Of a DNA stretch of 64,000 nucleotides, positions 49,854 through 58,671 are shown one piece after another. Position 1 is the stretch's first letter; every line of letters begins with the position of its first letter. Origin of the DNA: Chryseobacterium luquanense (lineage in GTDB: Bacteria; Bacteroidota; Bacteroidia; Flavobacteriales; Weeksellaceae); NCBI RefSeq assembly GCF_026460945.1, contig NZ_JAOVZV010000016.1, positions 62,001-126,000 on the forward strand, written 5' to 3'. A program made the position numbers and the translations under genes. Below the pieces are notes generated by a model. It was not told the DNA's origin. It saw only the letters and a program-made list of their open reading frames with translations, and made no database searches.

Positions 49854-51008
49854 TTACTTTGAAACGGTGTCTGAAATAATTTCTTCAACAGCATCAAATA
49901 TTTTTTTATTGTCAAATTTCTCTTCAATACTTTTCAAATGCTCTTTAATTGTTGATAGTAGATTTTCATCAGTAAGAAATTTTTTCATCCCTTGATATAA
50001 ACCTTCTTGAGAATAATCCACCAAATAACCTGTTTTTTCGTGGGTAATCATTTCGGGTATTCCGCCTACATTTGTTGCTAAAATTGGCTTTTGTAAAATT
50101 AATGTTTCTGCAATAATAAGCGGCCAACCTTCACTTTCGGAAGGCATGATATAGAAATCGCTATTTTTTACAAATGGATAAGGATTGAGTTTTGTGCCCA
50201 AAAGCTTGAACGTATCTTGAACGTTTAATTCATTAATTCTGTTTGAAAGTTCTTGGTAATCTTCTCCGTCACCGATGATTTGAATATGATGAAGATATCC
50301 ATTATCTAATAATTTTTTATGAACTTCCAGAAGCGTTTTGTAACCTTTTCTGAAGTGAAGTCTTCCTACAGAAACGAACGTTGGGGTTTCCTCTTTATCA
50401 GGAACAAATTCAACTGCTTTAGCTTTTATTTCTTTGATAGGAATTGCGTTTAAAACAACTTTTCCAGGTGGAAAATTCACATCTGGAAATTTTTCGTCTA
50501 AAGCATCTTTACATTGTTGAGAACCATAAATGATATATTCAAACTGTTGCAGATTCTTAAAAATCTCTTCACGATATGGGTTGAATCCTTCTAAAGTTAG
50601 ATCAGAATGCAACCACGCAATTTTCTTTGAATTTTTATTCGTCGAGTTTAAAACCGTTTTATATACAGAATACGTTGTAGCGATTTCAACGTCGTATTTT
50701 TCATTTAAAATACGGTCAGCAATTTCCGGGTTTTTCTCTGCTTTTTCAAGTTTTAGTTTTCTCCTGAGAAGCTGAATTTTATTAATAATTCCGTTTTTCG
50801 AAAAATCTTCTTTACCGTCTGCAATGTAGACTTTTCGGATGTCTGACGGAAATTCGTCTCGAAGCTCACCTTGGTTAATGTTTAAACAGATGGTCATGTC
50901 AAATTTTTCTTTGTCAAGATTATTTAACATGCTTAAAACAACTTTTTCTACTCCACCCATTTCCATAGAGCGATGTCTGAAAAGAACCTTTATTTTTTTT
51001 TCATTCAT
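49854..51008 (-). CDS. GT4-family glycosyltransferase
   Basis: 384 aa GT-B enzyme. N-terminal FRHRSMEMGGVEKVVLSML, central KKIAWLHSDLTLEGFNPYREEIFKNL, donor site SVGRLHFRKGYKTLLEVHKKL, and the nucleotide-sugar motif SESEGWPLIIAETLILQKPI. It is a paralogue of the enzyme at 45763. Its ATG overlaps the stop of the GT2 gene at 51008, a translationally coupled pair. It precedes the adenylation gene by 30 bp. Confidence 0.9.
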   Translation of the reverse strand: MNEKKIKVLFRHRSMEMGGVEKVVLSMLNNLDKEKFDMTICLNINQGELRDEFPSDIRKVYIADGKEDFSKNGIINKIQLLRRKLKLEKAEKNPEIADRILNEKYDVEIATTYSVYKTVLNSTNKNSKKIAWLHSDLTLEGFNPYREEIFKNLQQFEYIIYGSQQCKDALDEKFPDVNFPPGKVVLNAIPIKEIKAKAVEFVPDKEETPTFVSVGRLHFRKGYKTLLEVHKKLLDNGYLHHIQIIGDGEDYQELSNRINELNVQDTFKLLGTKLNPYPFVKNSDFYIMPSESEGWPLIIAETLILQKPILATNVGGIPEMITHEKTGYLVDYSQEGLYQGMKKFLTDENLLSTIKEHLKSIEEKFDNKKIFDAVEEIISDTVSK

Positions 51009-51853
51009 TACCCAAACAGTTTCTGTAAAATTACGAGAATTTTTTTCTTAATCCGGAAAGGAATTTTATTCTGATACTCCAATATATCGAAAATTTCCTG
51101 TGTTTTTTCATAGCTTTCAGGAATTGGTTTACCATTGATATGCGAAATATTTCTTCGTTTCATGGCTTCCCAAATTGAACGGGCGTAATATTCGTAAGAT
51201 TTTTGCTTATTGTCATTTTGGGAAATTCCTCCAGAATGAGCTCTGTATAAATAATCGGTTTGATCAATAAATTGCACTTTTCCTACTTCATACATTTTAA
51301 AATATAAATCCTGGTCTTCGGCAATTTTAAGTTCGGGATTGATTTTATTAGTTTGATTTAAATAAACATTTCTTCTGAAAGCTACAAAAGGTGCAATCTG
51401 AATAGGGAAATTAAAAAATACTTTGCTTCCGTTTGGAACCTGCATCGCAGATTTAAATTCATTTAAGATGTTAAGATTTTCGTCGCATTTTGCCAATCTG
51501 GAATACGTAAGAACGATGTCTTTATTTTTTTTGAAAACTTCTACCGGACTTTTTAATGCATTAGGTTTTATAATGTCATCAGGGTCAAGATATCCGCACA
51601 AATCACCTGTTGCAAACTCAATTAGTTTGGATTTTGTCACTCCAACTCCATAATTTGCGTCGTTTTCGTAGATTTTAAAACGTTTGTCATCACCAATTAT
51701 ACTTTTAATAATTTCTACCGAATTATCTGTAGAACAATCATCAATGATAATAACTTCCCAGTTTTTGTATTCTTGTGCTAATATAGATTGATAGCAATCT
51801 TTGAAAAATTTGCCATTATTGTAGTTGGCAACGAGAACAGAAAACTTCATCAT
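51008..51853 (-). CDS. GT2-family glycosyltransferase
   Basis: 281 aa. The frame is open further upstream (to 51946), but that part is non-conserved and overlaps the -7 box at 51877-51884, so the ATG at 51853 (or 51850) is the start. GT-A motifs: FSVLVANYNNGKFFKDCYQSI, the DDCSTDNS loop, GDLCGYLDPDDII with the metal-binding Asp pair, and AEDQDLYFKMYEVG as the acceptor-side ED motif. Coupled by overlap to the GT4 gene downstream. Confidence 0.88.
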   Translation of the reverse strand: MMKFSVLVANYNNGKFFKDCYQSILAQEYKNWEVIIIDDCSTDNSVEIIKSIIGDDKRFKIYENDANYGVGVTKSKLIEFATGDLCGYLDPDDIIKPNALKSPVEVFKKNKDIVLTYSRLAKCDENLNILNEFKSAMQVPNGSKVFFNFPIQIAPFVAFRRNVYLNQTNKINPELKIAEDQDLYFKMYEVGKVQFIDQTDYLYRAHSGGISQNDNKQKSYEYYARSIWEAMKRRNISHINGKPIPESYEKTQEIFDILEYQNKIPFRIKKKILVILQKLFG

Positions 51854-51876
51854 TGTTTTTTGTAATAAATTTTCCA

Positions 51877-51884
51877 CAAATATA
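51877..51884 (-). promoter_or_regulatory. -7 box TATATTTG
   Basis: Minus-strand TAnnTTTG 23 nt before the ATG at 51853; heads the GT2-GT4-adenylation-GNAT transcript, and is divergent from the methyltransferase box. Confidence 0.55.
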
Positions 51885-51919
51885 ATTATTCTTAAAAATA
51901 ATAAATCAGATAAAAATCT

Positions 51920-51927
51920 TATTTTTG
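51920..51927 (+). promoter_or_regulatory. -7 box TATTTTTG of the methyltransferase gene
   Basis: Plus-strand TAnnTTTG 20 nt before the TTG start at 51948. Confidence 0.5.
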
Positions 51928-51947
51928 TAACAATTAAAACAAACACA

Positions 51948-52718
51948 TTGAGCGAAATAGCAAGAGTTCTTAAGACTTTTATAGGTTATCTTAAAAGACC
52001 AGATCTTTATCCTGAATTAGGAAGGAAAATCATCAAAAATATTTTTAAAAGAAACAGCGCTTTTAAAGGCAAGGAAAAAACTAACCTTTGGGCTTCTCAA
52101 GTTGCTGTAAGTCAAGAAAATGCGATAAGAAAATTGTTTAATCTTGATTTTCAGCTTTTTTCAGAAAAGTATCCTCAGGAATTTCAGAAAGCGTTAGAAA
52201 AACAAAATAATTGCCCGATAAAAATGGGAGGTGCAGGAGCTTTGGAACTTTTATACAGTGCGTGTGAATTTACTCAGGCAAAAGCTGTAATTGAAACAGG
52301 AGTTGCCTATGGATGGAGTTCGTTTGCCACTCTTACTTCTTTGCAAAAAAGAAACGGAACTTTATACAGCTCAGATATGCCATATTTAGGTCAAAATGGT
52401 GATCAATATGTTGGTTGTATCGTTCCTGAAGATTTAAAAACAAACTGGAAGCTTTTTCGCCATGCCGATCGAGAATCTTTACCGAAAATTTTAAAGGAAA
52501 GCGGAGAAATTGATGTTATTCATTATGATTCTGATAAGTCTTATGAAGGAATGAGATGGGGTTATGAAACACTTTATCCACGATTACGAAAAGGAGGTGT
52601 ATTTATTTCAGATGATATAAATGATAATTCTGCTTTTCAGGATTTTTGCGAACGAGAAAATATTGCAACGACTGTTGTTGAATATGAAGGAAAGTATATA
52701 GGAGTTTTTGTAAAATAA
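51948..52718 (+). CDS. Class I SAM-dependent methyltransferase (Methyltransf_24-like)
   Basis: 256 aa if the TTG at 51948 (LSEIARVLKTFIGYL) is the start. The open frame continues upstream to 51825, but that part crosses the -7 box and encodes no recognisable domain, and no ATG lies between the box and the conserved core. Motifs: AKAVIETGVAYGWSSFATL (SAM-binding motif I), YSSDMPYLG (acidic motif II), IDVIHYDSDKSYEGM and LRKGGVFISDDIN. The fold matches methyltransferases that act on glycans in surface clusters. It reads away from the neighbouring GT2. Confidence 0.8.
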   Translation: MSEIARVLKTFIGYLKRPDLYPELGRKIIKNIFKRNSAFKGKEKTNLWASQVAVSQENAIRKLFNLDFQLFSEKYPQEFQKALEKQNNCPIKMGGAGALELLYSACEFTQAKAVIETGVAYGWSSFATLTSLQKRNGTLYSSDMPYLGQNGDQYVGCIVPEDLKTNWKLFRHADRESLPKILKESGEIDVIHYDSDKSYEGMRWGYETLYPRLRKGGVFISDDINDNSAFQDFCERENIATTVVEYEGKYIGVFVK

Positions 52719-52838
52719 AGGATAGTAGATTTCAGAATTAAAAGAACTTATCCAAATTCCGATAAAATAGTAGAAGATTTAATAAAAAACAAAAGTTGGT
52801 TTATAATATTTTAAATGGACACGACTGTGAAAAATTAC

Positions 52839-53777
52839 TCATAATAAACCTTCTCGAAAATTAATATTATACAACCCTGAACGAATACTTGGATAGTCTA
52901 ATATTAAATATTTAAAAATCATCCCCAATTTCTTAGGAAAATTAGCATTTGCAATCTCAAAGCTGCGATGCATTCTTGTAATGTGAGTTTTATATTCCAA
53001 AGGTATTCGCTTTTCTTTTTCTGCCCATTCTTTTAGTTTTTGCCAGTATAGAACTTTTGTGCTTGCAGGATTGATTTGCTTCGTTTCTACTTTTGTAATT
53101 CTATTGTTTTCGTGTACACCTCTTATTGCTATAGCATCTTCGTTAATTCCTGTATAAAAATTAAGGTAAAAAGACAGTCTTGTTGTAAACTCTGTATCCT
53201 GATGTAATCTTAAAGAAACATCAAACATCCTATCTGCCTTTGTGAGTGCAGATTTTCTTAATGTTAAAGTGTCAAGATGAATGAGTCCAAAGCTTCCGCG
53301 AAGATTCATTTGTCCTGGACAAACATCTTTAGGATTGGTTTTTTTATAAACAGTATCAAGTTTATCCTGATAAATGTGATAATATTGTTCTTTTGCCTTC
53401 TCAGAATAATACTCTACTCCAATTGCCCCATAAACAGCATCTGTTTCTATGTTTTTGAAAAGCTCTTTTTCAGCATCAAAACGGTTAGATAAATAGTAAT
53501 CATCAGCATCAAGAAAAGCTATAAATTCTCCCGAAGCTTTTTCAATACCTAAATTTCTGCTTGCACCAGCTCCATGATTTTTTTTATCAGGATGCTGAAA
53601 TAATTTTACTCTGCTAAATTTTACAGATAAATTTTTGCAGACTTCCAATGCGTTATCCGGAGATTGATCTTCTACCAAAATCACTTCAAAAACATCATCA
53701 AACTGTAGAGCAGATTCTACAGCCTGAGTTATAAATTTTTCTGCGTTGTAAACAGGTATGATGACTGAGATTTTCAT
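52839..53777 (-). CDS. GT2-family glycosyltransferase (paralogue of 54776 gene)
   Basis: 312 aa. GT-A motifs: ISVIIPVYNAEKFITQAVESAL, VEDQSPDNALEVC, QHPDKKNHGAGASRNLGI, FIAFLDADDYYLSNRFDAE. It shares these phrases and the later NLRGSFGLIHLDTLTLRKSAL, QDTEFTTRLS and AIAIRGVHENNRITK with the gene at 54776, so they are duplicates around the acyltransferase gene. The gap 52719-52838 before it holds only an in-frame extension of the methyltransferase frame. Confidence 0.9.
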   Translation of the reverse strand: MKISVIIPVYNAEKFITQAVESALQFDDVFEVILVEDQSPDNALEVCKNLSVKFSRVKLFQHPDKKNHGAGASRNLGIEKASGEFIAFLDADDYYLSNRFDAEKELFKNIETDAVYGAIGVEYYSEKAKEQYYHIYQDKLDTVYKKTNPKDVCPGQMNLRGSFGLIHLDTLTLRKSALTKADRMFDVSLRLHQDTEFTTRLSFYLNFYTGINEDAIAIRGVHENNRITKVETKQINPASTKVLYWQKLKEWAEKEKRIPLEYKTHITRMHRSFEIANANFPKKLGMIFKYLILDYPSIRSGLYNINFREGLL

Positions 53778-53784
53778 TTATAGA

Positions 53785-54786
53785 TCAAACTTTTAATTTT
53801 GTTTTTAAATAATAGGTTACCTTTTTTTCAATAAAATAATACAAAAAAGCAGCTACACCGATTGCAAAAATGATTTTAAGAGTGAAAAAAGGAATGGTAT
53901 ATAAACCATCAGTTTTAAACCTTCTGAAAAAGACCTCTACAAATGGGTGTGAAAGGTATAGTGAATATGAGATATCGCCTAAAAAAATTAAAAATTTATT
54001 ACCTTTTATCTTTAAAGAGTAATCACCTAACAAAAAAGAAAATACCAATCCCGAAACAGTCCCAACTATAATCAATTCACTTTTTAAATTTATAAAATTA
54101 AAAAAGAATAAAAAAAACAATATAATACCTGAGGAAGATAATAATAGGGCTGTTGTTTTTGAGATATCAACTTTGCTAAGAAAAATAGATAATAAAATTC
54201 CCATAATAAAATATATATTGAGACTGCTTGTTATCATCATCCAAAAAGGATTATCTATAGTCAGAAAATGGCCTAATATGTAAAAAAATATGAAAAACAA
54301 TGTGATAAACAAACTTCTTTTCTGTTTGAAAAACAGCGATATACCAAATACTATATAAAAAAATATTTCATAATTTAGCGACCATCCTAAAAATAAAACG
54401 GGTGGTGCACTTTTCTGAGGAAGAAATAGTAATGAATGCATGAGTCTCGAAAGAAGAGCTTTATCTTGAAAATATATCAATCCTCCTCCAACAGCAATCC
54501 ACAAAAATGTTAGTAAATAGTAGAGCGGTAAAATTCTAATTGCTCGTTTTTTGATAAACACTATAATTTCAGAATAAACCGTATTTTTTTGAATCCTTAA
54601 CTTACGAGTTGTATAATTCATGATAAAACCACTGATCACAAAAAAAATGGGAACACCAATACTGCCGTTTTTAAATAATGCATCGCCCGCTTTAAAATTC
54701 GAAAAGTTAATGTCTTCCCGGAAATGAAAACAGCATACTAACAATGCAGAAATCCCTCTTAATATTTGTAAATTATTAAGCTTCAT
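53785..54786 (-). CDS. Integral-membrane O-acyltransferase (acyltransferase-3 family)
   Basis: 333 aa from the ATG at 54786 (MKLNNLQILRGISALLVCCFHFRED); the frame continues upstream inside the GT2 gene but without conserved sequence. About ten membrane helices. The family's N-terminal catalytic-side motif is LRGISALLVCCFHF with the essential His, then GSIGVPIFFVISGFIMNY (the RxxR-containing loop follows, RKLRIQK). Such enzymes put acetyl or other small acyl groups on surface glycans (OafA-like). It sits between two paralogous GT2 genes, with a 7-bp gap on one side and an overlap on the other. Confidence 0.9.
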   Translation of the reverse strand: MKLNNLQILRGISALLVCCFHFREDINFSNFKAGDALFKNGSIGVPIFFVISGFIMNYTTRKLRIQKNTVYSEIIVFIKKRAIRILPLYYLLTFLWIAVGGGLIYFQDKALLSRLMHSLLFLPQKSAPPVLFLGWSLNYEIFFYIVFGISLFFKQKRSLFITLFFIFFYILGHFLTIDNPFWMMITSSLNIYFIMGILLSIFLSKVDISKTTALLLSSSGIILFFLFFFNFINLKSELIIVGTVSGLVFSFLLGDYSLKIKGNKFLIFLGDISYSLYLSHPFVEVFFRRFKTDGLYTIPFFTLKIIFAIGVAAFLYYFIEKKVTYYLKTKLKV

Positions 54787-55720
54787 TGATATGAGTATAA
54801 GTAAATCTGTACCTTGTTTTAAGGATATCGGGATACTGAACAATTGCAAATAATAAGTTCGCAAATTTTGGCAAGCCCTTTTGTATGGAAAGCTGAAAAG
54901 CTTTATACTGTAAAAACAAATACTTATTTTCGTCAGATTTCAAATTAACTTTTTCAGACCAGTTGTATAATGATTTCCAAAGCAACAATTGACGTTGATT
55001 ATATTCTTTAGAATAGATTTTAATCTTTGTAATCCTATTATTATCGTGTACTCCTCTTACCGCAATAGCCTTACCTATTATTCCTGATTTTAAATAGCAG
55101 TGATGAGCCAGCTTTGTAATAAAATCTGAATCTTGATGAACTCGTAGCTCTTCGTTAAATTGCAGGTTAGATTTCTGTAATGCAGATTTTCTTATTGTTA
55201 AAGTATTTAAATGAAAAAAAGTCCCAAAAAAATCTGAAGTTAGATTGAGCAAACCTCGGAAAACAGCATTGCCTTCCGCATTAAACTTTACTGTTGTAAG
55301 CTGAGTGTCTTTAAATTTCTCCTGAAATTCCTGTTTCCCTTTTTCAGAAAGATACTCTACACCAAGAGCACCGAAAACGCCATCAATTTTAGGATCCTTA
55401 AAAATATTTTTCTCAGCATCAAAGCGGTTTGGAAGATAATAGTCATCAGAATCTAGAAAAGCAATAAATTCTGAGCAAGCTTTTTTCATACCTAAATTCC
55501 TTGTAGCTCCGGCTCCGTGATTTCCTTTGTCTGGATGTTGATGCAGTTTTATTCTTGAATCTTTTTTAATAAGATTATTGCACACTTTCAAAGAACGGTC
55601 AGAAGAACAGTCTTCAATCAATAAAATTTCTTTTACTTCCTCAAAAATAAGCACAGAAGCTACGGCTTTCTCCAAAAAAGCTTCAGCATTGTACACCGGA
55701 ATGATGACGGAAATATTCAT
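54776..55720 (-). CDS. GT2-family glycosyltransferase (paralogue of 52839 gene)
   Basis: 314 aa. GT-A motifs: ISVIIPVYNAEAFLEKAVASVL, IEDCSSDRSLKVC, QHPDKGNHGAGATRNLGM, FIAFLDSDDYYLPNRFDAE, and HLNTLTIRKSAL, QDSDFITKLA, AIAVRGVHDNNRITK. All recur in the 52839 gene. Its 3' end overlaps the start of the acyltransferase gene (ATG at 54786 against stop at 54776), and its 5' ATG overlaps the GT4 stop by 4 bp, so it is in a tightly packed operon. Confidence 0.9.
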   Translation of the reverse strand: MNISVIIPVYNAEAFLEKAVASVLIFEEVKEILLIEDCSSDRSLKVCNNLIKKDSRIKLHQHPDKGNHGAGATRNLGMKKACSEFIAFLDSDDYYLPNRFDAEKNIFKDPKIDGVFGALGVEYLSEKGKQEFQEKFKDTQLTTVKFNAEGNAVFRGLLNLTSDFFGTFFHLNTLTIRKSALQKSNLQFNEELRVHQDSDFITKLAHHCYLKSGIIGKAIAVRGVHDNNRITKIKIYSKEYNQRQLLLWKSLYNWSEKVNLKSDENKYLFLQYKAFQLSIQKGLPKFANLLFAIVQYPDILKTRYRFTYTHINEA

Positions 55721-56865
55721 GCTCTTTTATAAATTTCTTTTAATTTTTCAGCTACAATGGTAGGATTATGCATTTCCTCAATTCGCTGTACCGATTTTTT
55801 TGATTTCTCAAAAAGCTGCTCAGGATTTTCAAAAATATTTTTTAAAATATTTCCCAACTGATTTTTCAAGGTGATTTTTAAATTTTCTTTTTGTTCTTCA
55901 GTAAAATACAAAGCTTGCTTTAAATGATTTTGAGGGAGATTAATCAGCCATCCGCAATCGGTGTTGTTGATTTCCGGCAGCGCTCTTATATCTGTGGTAA
56001 TTACAGGGACTCCGGCTGCCTGCATTTCTAAAACAGAAAAACCATAAGTATCCGACCAGGTTGGTAAAAGACCAATATGAGATTTTTTGATCAGTTCTAA
56101 AACCTGTTCATTCGGAATATTTTCAAAGATGTCAATCCAGTCTTCTTTTTTTAAAAGCTGTTTTGTTTCATTGGCTTCCTTTTCAGTGACTTTGGTTACA
56201 TAATGATCTGTTTTAAATGAAGAAACGATGGTAAGTCTGAATTGATATTTTTCTTTCAGATTTTTTAAAACTTCTATCATTTCCACGCCGCCTTTCAAAT
56301 GAAATTGAGTGCCGATAAAGATAAGCTGAAGAGTCTCTGTGTTTTGATAAATTTCTTCATTATTGCGATTAATAATGTTTTGTGAAGGATGAATAATGGT
56401 TAGTTTGCTTTTTACGGCTTTTTCAAAATGGGAGTAGTTTTTTAATAATTCCAATTGGATATTTGCTGAAGCCTGACTTATTGATATTATTCCAAGGCAA
56501 TTATCATCACTTATTTTTTTAAATGCTTTTTCAGTTTTTTTATTGATTTGATGAGAAGGTGTTGTCTTTTGATGATCATTTTTGGTTTCAGGAAATCTTG
56601 GTACTAAAGTTTCAAAAGAGGCCACCCATTTTTGTGATGAATAATTGATGTCATTATACAGATGAAGAACGTCAATTTTTGGCCTTTGGTAAAAAAAATA
56701 TTTTCCTTCAAAATTTAGTTTTCTTCTGAAAATCAAATTCTTTAGAGTAGATAGGGTATGGAAAAGGTTATTATTCTTCCGTAAAACGATATACTTATAG
56801 CCGGGAACTTTATTTAAAATGTTCCTTTTAATGGGATAACCGTTTTCTGCCAAACCTATTCTCAT
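55717..56865 (-). CDS. GT4-family glycosyltransferase
   Basis: 382 aa GT-B enzyme. The N-terminal half is diverged (LAENGYPIKRNILNKVPGY, YQRPKIDVLHLYNDI); the C-terminal half has the donor site FIGTQFHLKGGVEMIEVLKNL, then LLPTWSDTYGFSVLEMQAAGVPVITTDIRALPEI, the ExxxxxxE sugar-nucleotide motif. The gene follows asnB-like with a 0-bp gap and precedes a GT2 with 4-bp overlap. Sugar specificity unknown. Confidence 0.88.
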   Translation of the reverse strand: MRIGLAENGYPIKRNILNKVPGYKYIVLRKNNNLFHTLSTLKNLIFRRKLNFEGKYFFYQRPKIDVLHLYNDINYSSQKWVASFETLVPRFPETKNDHQKTTPSHQINKKTEKAFKKISDDNCLGIISISQASANIQLELLKNYSHFEKAVKSKLTIIHPSQNIINRNNEEIYQNTETLQLIFIGTQFHLKGGVEMIEVLKNLKEKYQFRLTIVSSFKTDHYVTKVTEKEANETKQLLKKEDWIDIFENIPNEQVLELIKKSHIGLLPTWSDTYGFSVLEMQAAGVPVITTDIRALPEINNTDCGWLINLPQNHLKQALYFTEEQKENLKITLKNQLGNILKNIFENPEQLFEKSKKSVQRIEEMHNPTIVAEKLKEIYKRA

Positions 56866-58668
56866 CTATTTAAAATAATTTTTATTGTTCTCAAACCAAA
56901 GCGCTAAAACCAAAAGACTCCAATGCTGCAATTGGTAATTGAGTTTTTTTTGAACCTGCTTAAAATCCAAATAATTAAAAATGTAGCTTTGAGGGTTTGT
57001 AAGTAAGTTATTGCTTAATTCCTGAAGTTCTTTTTCCTTGAACCATTCGTTAACAGAGGCTGCAAAACCGTTCTTTCCGCGATTGGCAATTTCTTCTGTC
57101 CATGCTTTTGAATAAGCTTTTCTCAAAATTATTTTATCTTCAGACTTATTCACTTTATATTGCCAAGGAAGCTGAATACAAAATTCGGCAAAATCAATAT
57201 CCAAGAAAGGAATTCTCACTTCTACAGAGTTATACATCGACGTTCGGTCACCTTTTAGAAGCATATTTCCCGGAACATATTTTTCAAGATCGATTCTCAT
57301 CAAATCATTAAAATCTTTTCCCGTAGGTTCAAAACTGAAATCCTGCGTTGGAATTTGAGCTGTAATTCCCAATTCTTTAATTTCAGAATTACTAAAATAA
57401 TTTCTCACCTTATTCTGATGAAAATCTATTGTATCGTTAAATTGTGCTCTATGAAGTCTTTCAGACCCCATATTTCTAAATTTATTGGCTAAAAGAAACA
57501 TTTTAGAAAGATAGTTTGGATAGAATCCTTTTTGAGATAGATCTATATTGTATTTATAAAATGTATAGCCGCCAAACAATTCGTCACCAACATCTCCGGA
57601 AAGGACAACTTTTAGATTTTTAGAAGCTTCCTTAAAAATTAAATGAGTCGGTAACAACGAAGAATCCATCAATGGCTCATCCATGTAAGAATAAACTTCC
57701 TGAAGGGTTTGCGAAATTTTTTGTTTTTTATCTAATAAAACATAATGATCAGTCTGATATTTGTCTGCGATAGCTTTTGCATAAGGCATTTCATTAAGAT
57801 CACCATTTTCATATCCGTAGACAAGAGTTTTTAGGTTTTTTTTGTATTGAGAAGCAACTGCCACAATCGTACTGGAATCTAAACCGCCGGAAAGAAAAGA
57901 TCCTACCGGAACATCTGCTACTAACTGTTTTTTCACAGCATTGTCGAGTAAATACTTAAATTTTTCTACGCTCTCGTCAAGACTTAACGTTGAAGTTTGT
58001 GTAGGAATTTTCCAATAGGGTTGTATATCTATTTTTCCCTCTTTTAGAATTAAAGTATGGGCAGGTTTTAGATTAAATATATTTTTATAAATCGTTTTAT
58101 GGGGATGAATGTATCCGTTTTTCAAGTAATAAGCAATCTGTTGCTTATCTATTTCGGGTTTTATTAATCCGGAAGCGATGATTGATTTTATTTCAGAGGC
58201 AAAAATAAACTCGCCATTCTTACCTGTTGCATAGTAAAAAGGTTTTTCTCCGAAACGATCTCTTGCACAAAATAGCTGTTGCTTTTTTTCGTCCCAGATT
58301 GCAAAAGCAAACATTCCGGGAAGATCAATGATCAGTTTTTCCTGTTTTTTCTGATACATTGCCAATATTACCTCGGTATCAGATCCTCCGCGATATGAAT
58401 AGTCAGCATAAAGATCTTTTATTTCCTGATACCCATAAATTTCGCCATTCAGAACAATACATTCGTTTTTAGTGTCCGAAAACATGGGTTGTTTTCCATT
58501 TTCAGACAAATCAATGATGGAAAGTCTGCGATGGCCAAGAGCTGCATTGTCAAAAAATTCATGATGTGCAGAATCGGGACCTCTGTATGCAATCGCATCG
58601 GTCATTTGCTGAATTTCGGCTTTATAATTTTTGGCGTTTGGAGAGATAATTCCTGCTATTCCGCACAT
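56866..58668 (-). CDS. asnB: Glutamine-hydrolysing asparagine-synthase-family amidotransferase
   Basis: 600 aa. N-terminal class II glutaminase with nucleophile Cys2 (MCGIAGI), RGPDS at 29-33 and LNGEIYGY at 73-80. The C-terminal synthetase has the PP-loop FLSGGLDSS (258-266), SGDVGDELFGGY and RIPFLDIDFAEF. In glycan clusters such enzymes (WbpS-like) are thought to amidate sugar acids rather than aspartate; a role in making asparagine cannot be excluded. It lies between a GT2 (3 bp upstream gap) and a GT4 (adjacent), so cluster function is favoured. Confidence 0.88.
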   Translation of the reverse strand: MCGIAGIISPNAKNYKAEIQQMTDAIAYRGPDSAHHEFFDNAALGHRRLSIIDLSENGKQPMFSDTKNECIVLNGEIYGYQEIKDLYADYSYRGGSDTEVILAMYQKKQEKLIIDLPGMFAFAIWDEKKQQLFCARDRFGEKPFYYATGKNGEFIFASEIKSIIASGLIKPEIDKQQIAYYLKNGYIHPHKTIYKNIFNLKPAHTLILKEGKIDIQPYWKIPTQTSTLSLDESVEKFKYLLDNAVKKQLVADVPVGSFLSGGLDSSTIVAVASQYKKNLKTLVYGYENGDLNEMPYAKAIADKYQTDHYVLLDKKQKISQTLQEVYSYMDEPLMDSSLLPTHLIFKEASKNLKVVLSGDVGDELFGGYTFYKYNIDLSQKGFYPNYLSKMFLLANKFRNMGSERLHRAQFNDTIDFHQNKVRNYFSNSEIKELGITAQIPTQDFSFEPTGKDFNDLMRIDLEKYVPGNMLLKGDRTSMYNSVEVRIPFLDIDFAEFCIQLPWQYKVNKSEDKIILRKAYSKAWTEEIANRGKNGFAASVNEWFKEKELQELSNNLLTNPQSYIFNYLDFKQVQKKLNYQLQHWSLLVLALWFENNKNYFK

Positions 58669-58671
58669 TGT

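Noticed and set aside
51825..51947. Upstream extension of the methyltransferase frame
   Set aside because: It is antisense to the start of the neighbouring GT2, crosses both divergent -7 boxes, and encodes no conserved sequence.
52719..52838. Small gene in the gap after the methyltransferase
   Set aside because: Only a 31-codon in-frame extension without start codon is present; reported as an oddity rather than a gene.
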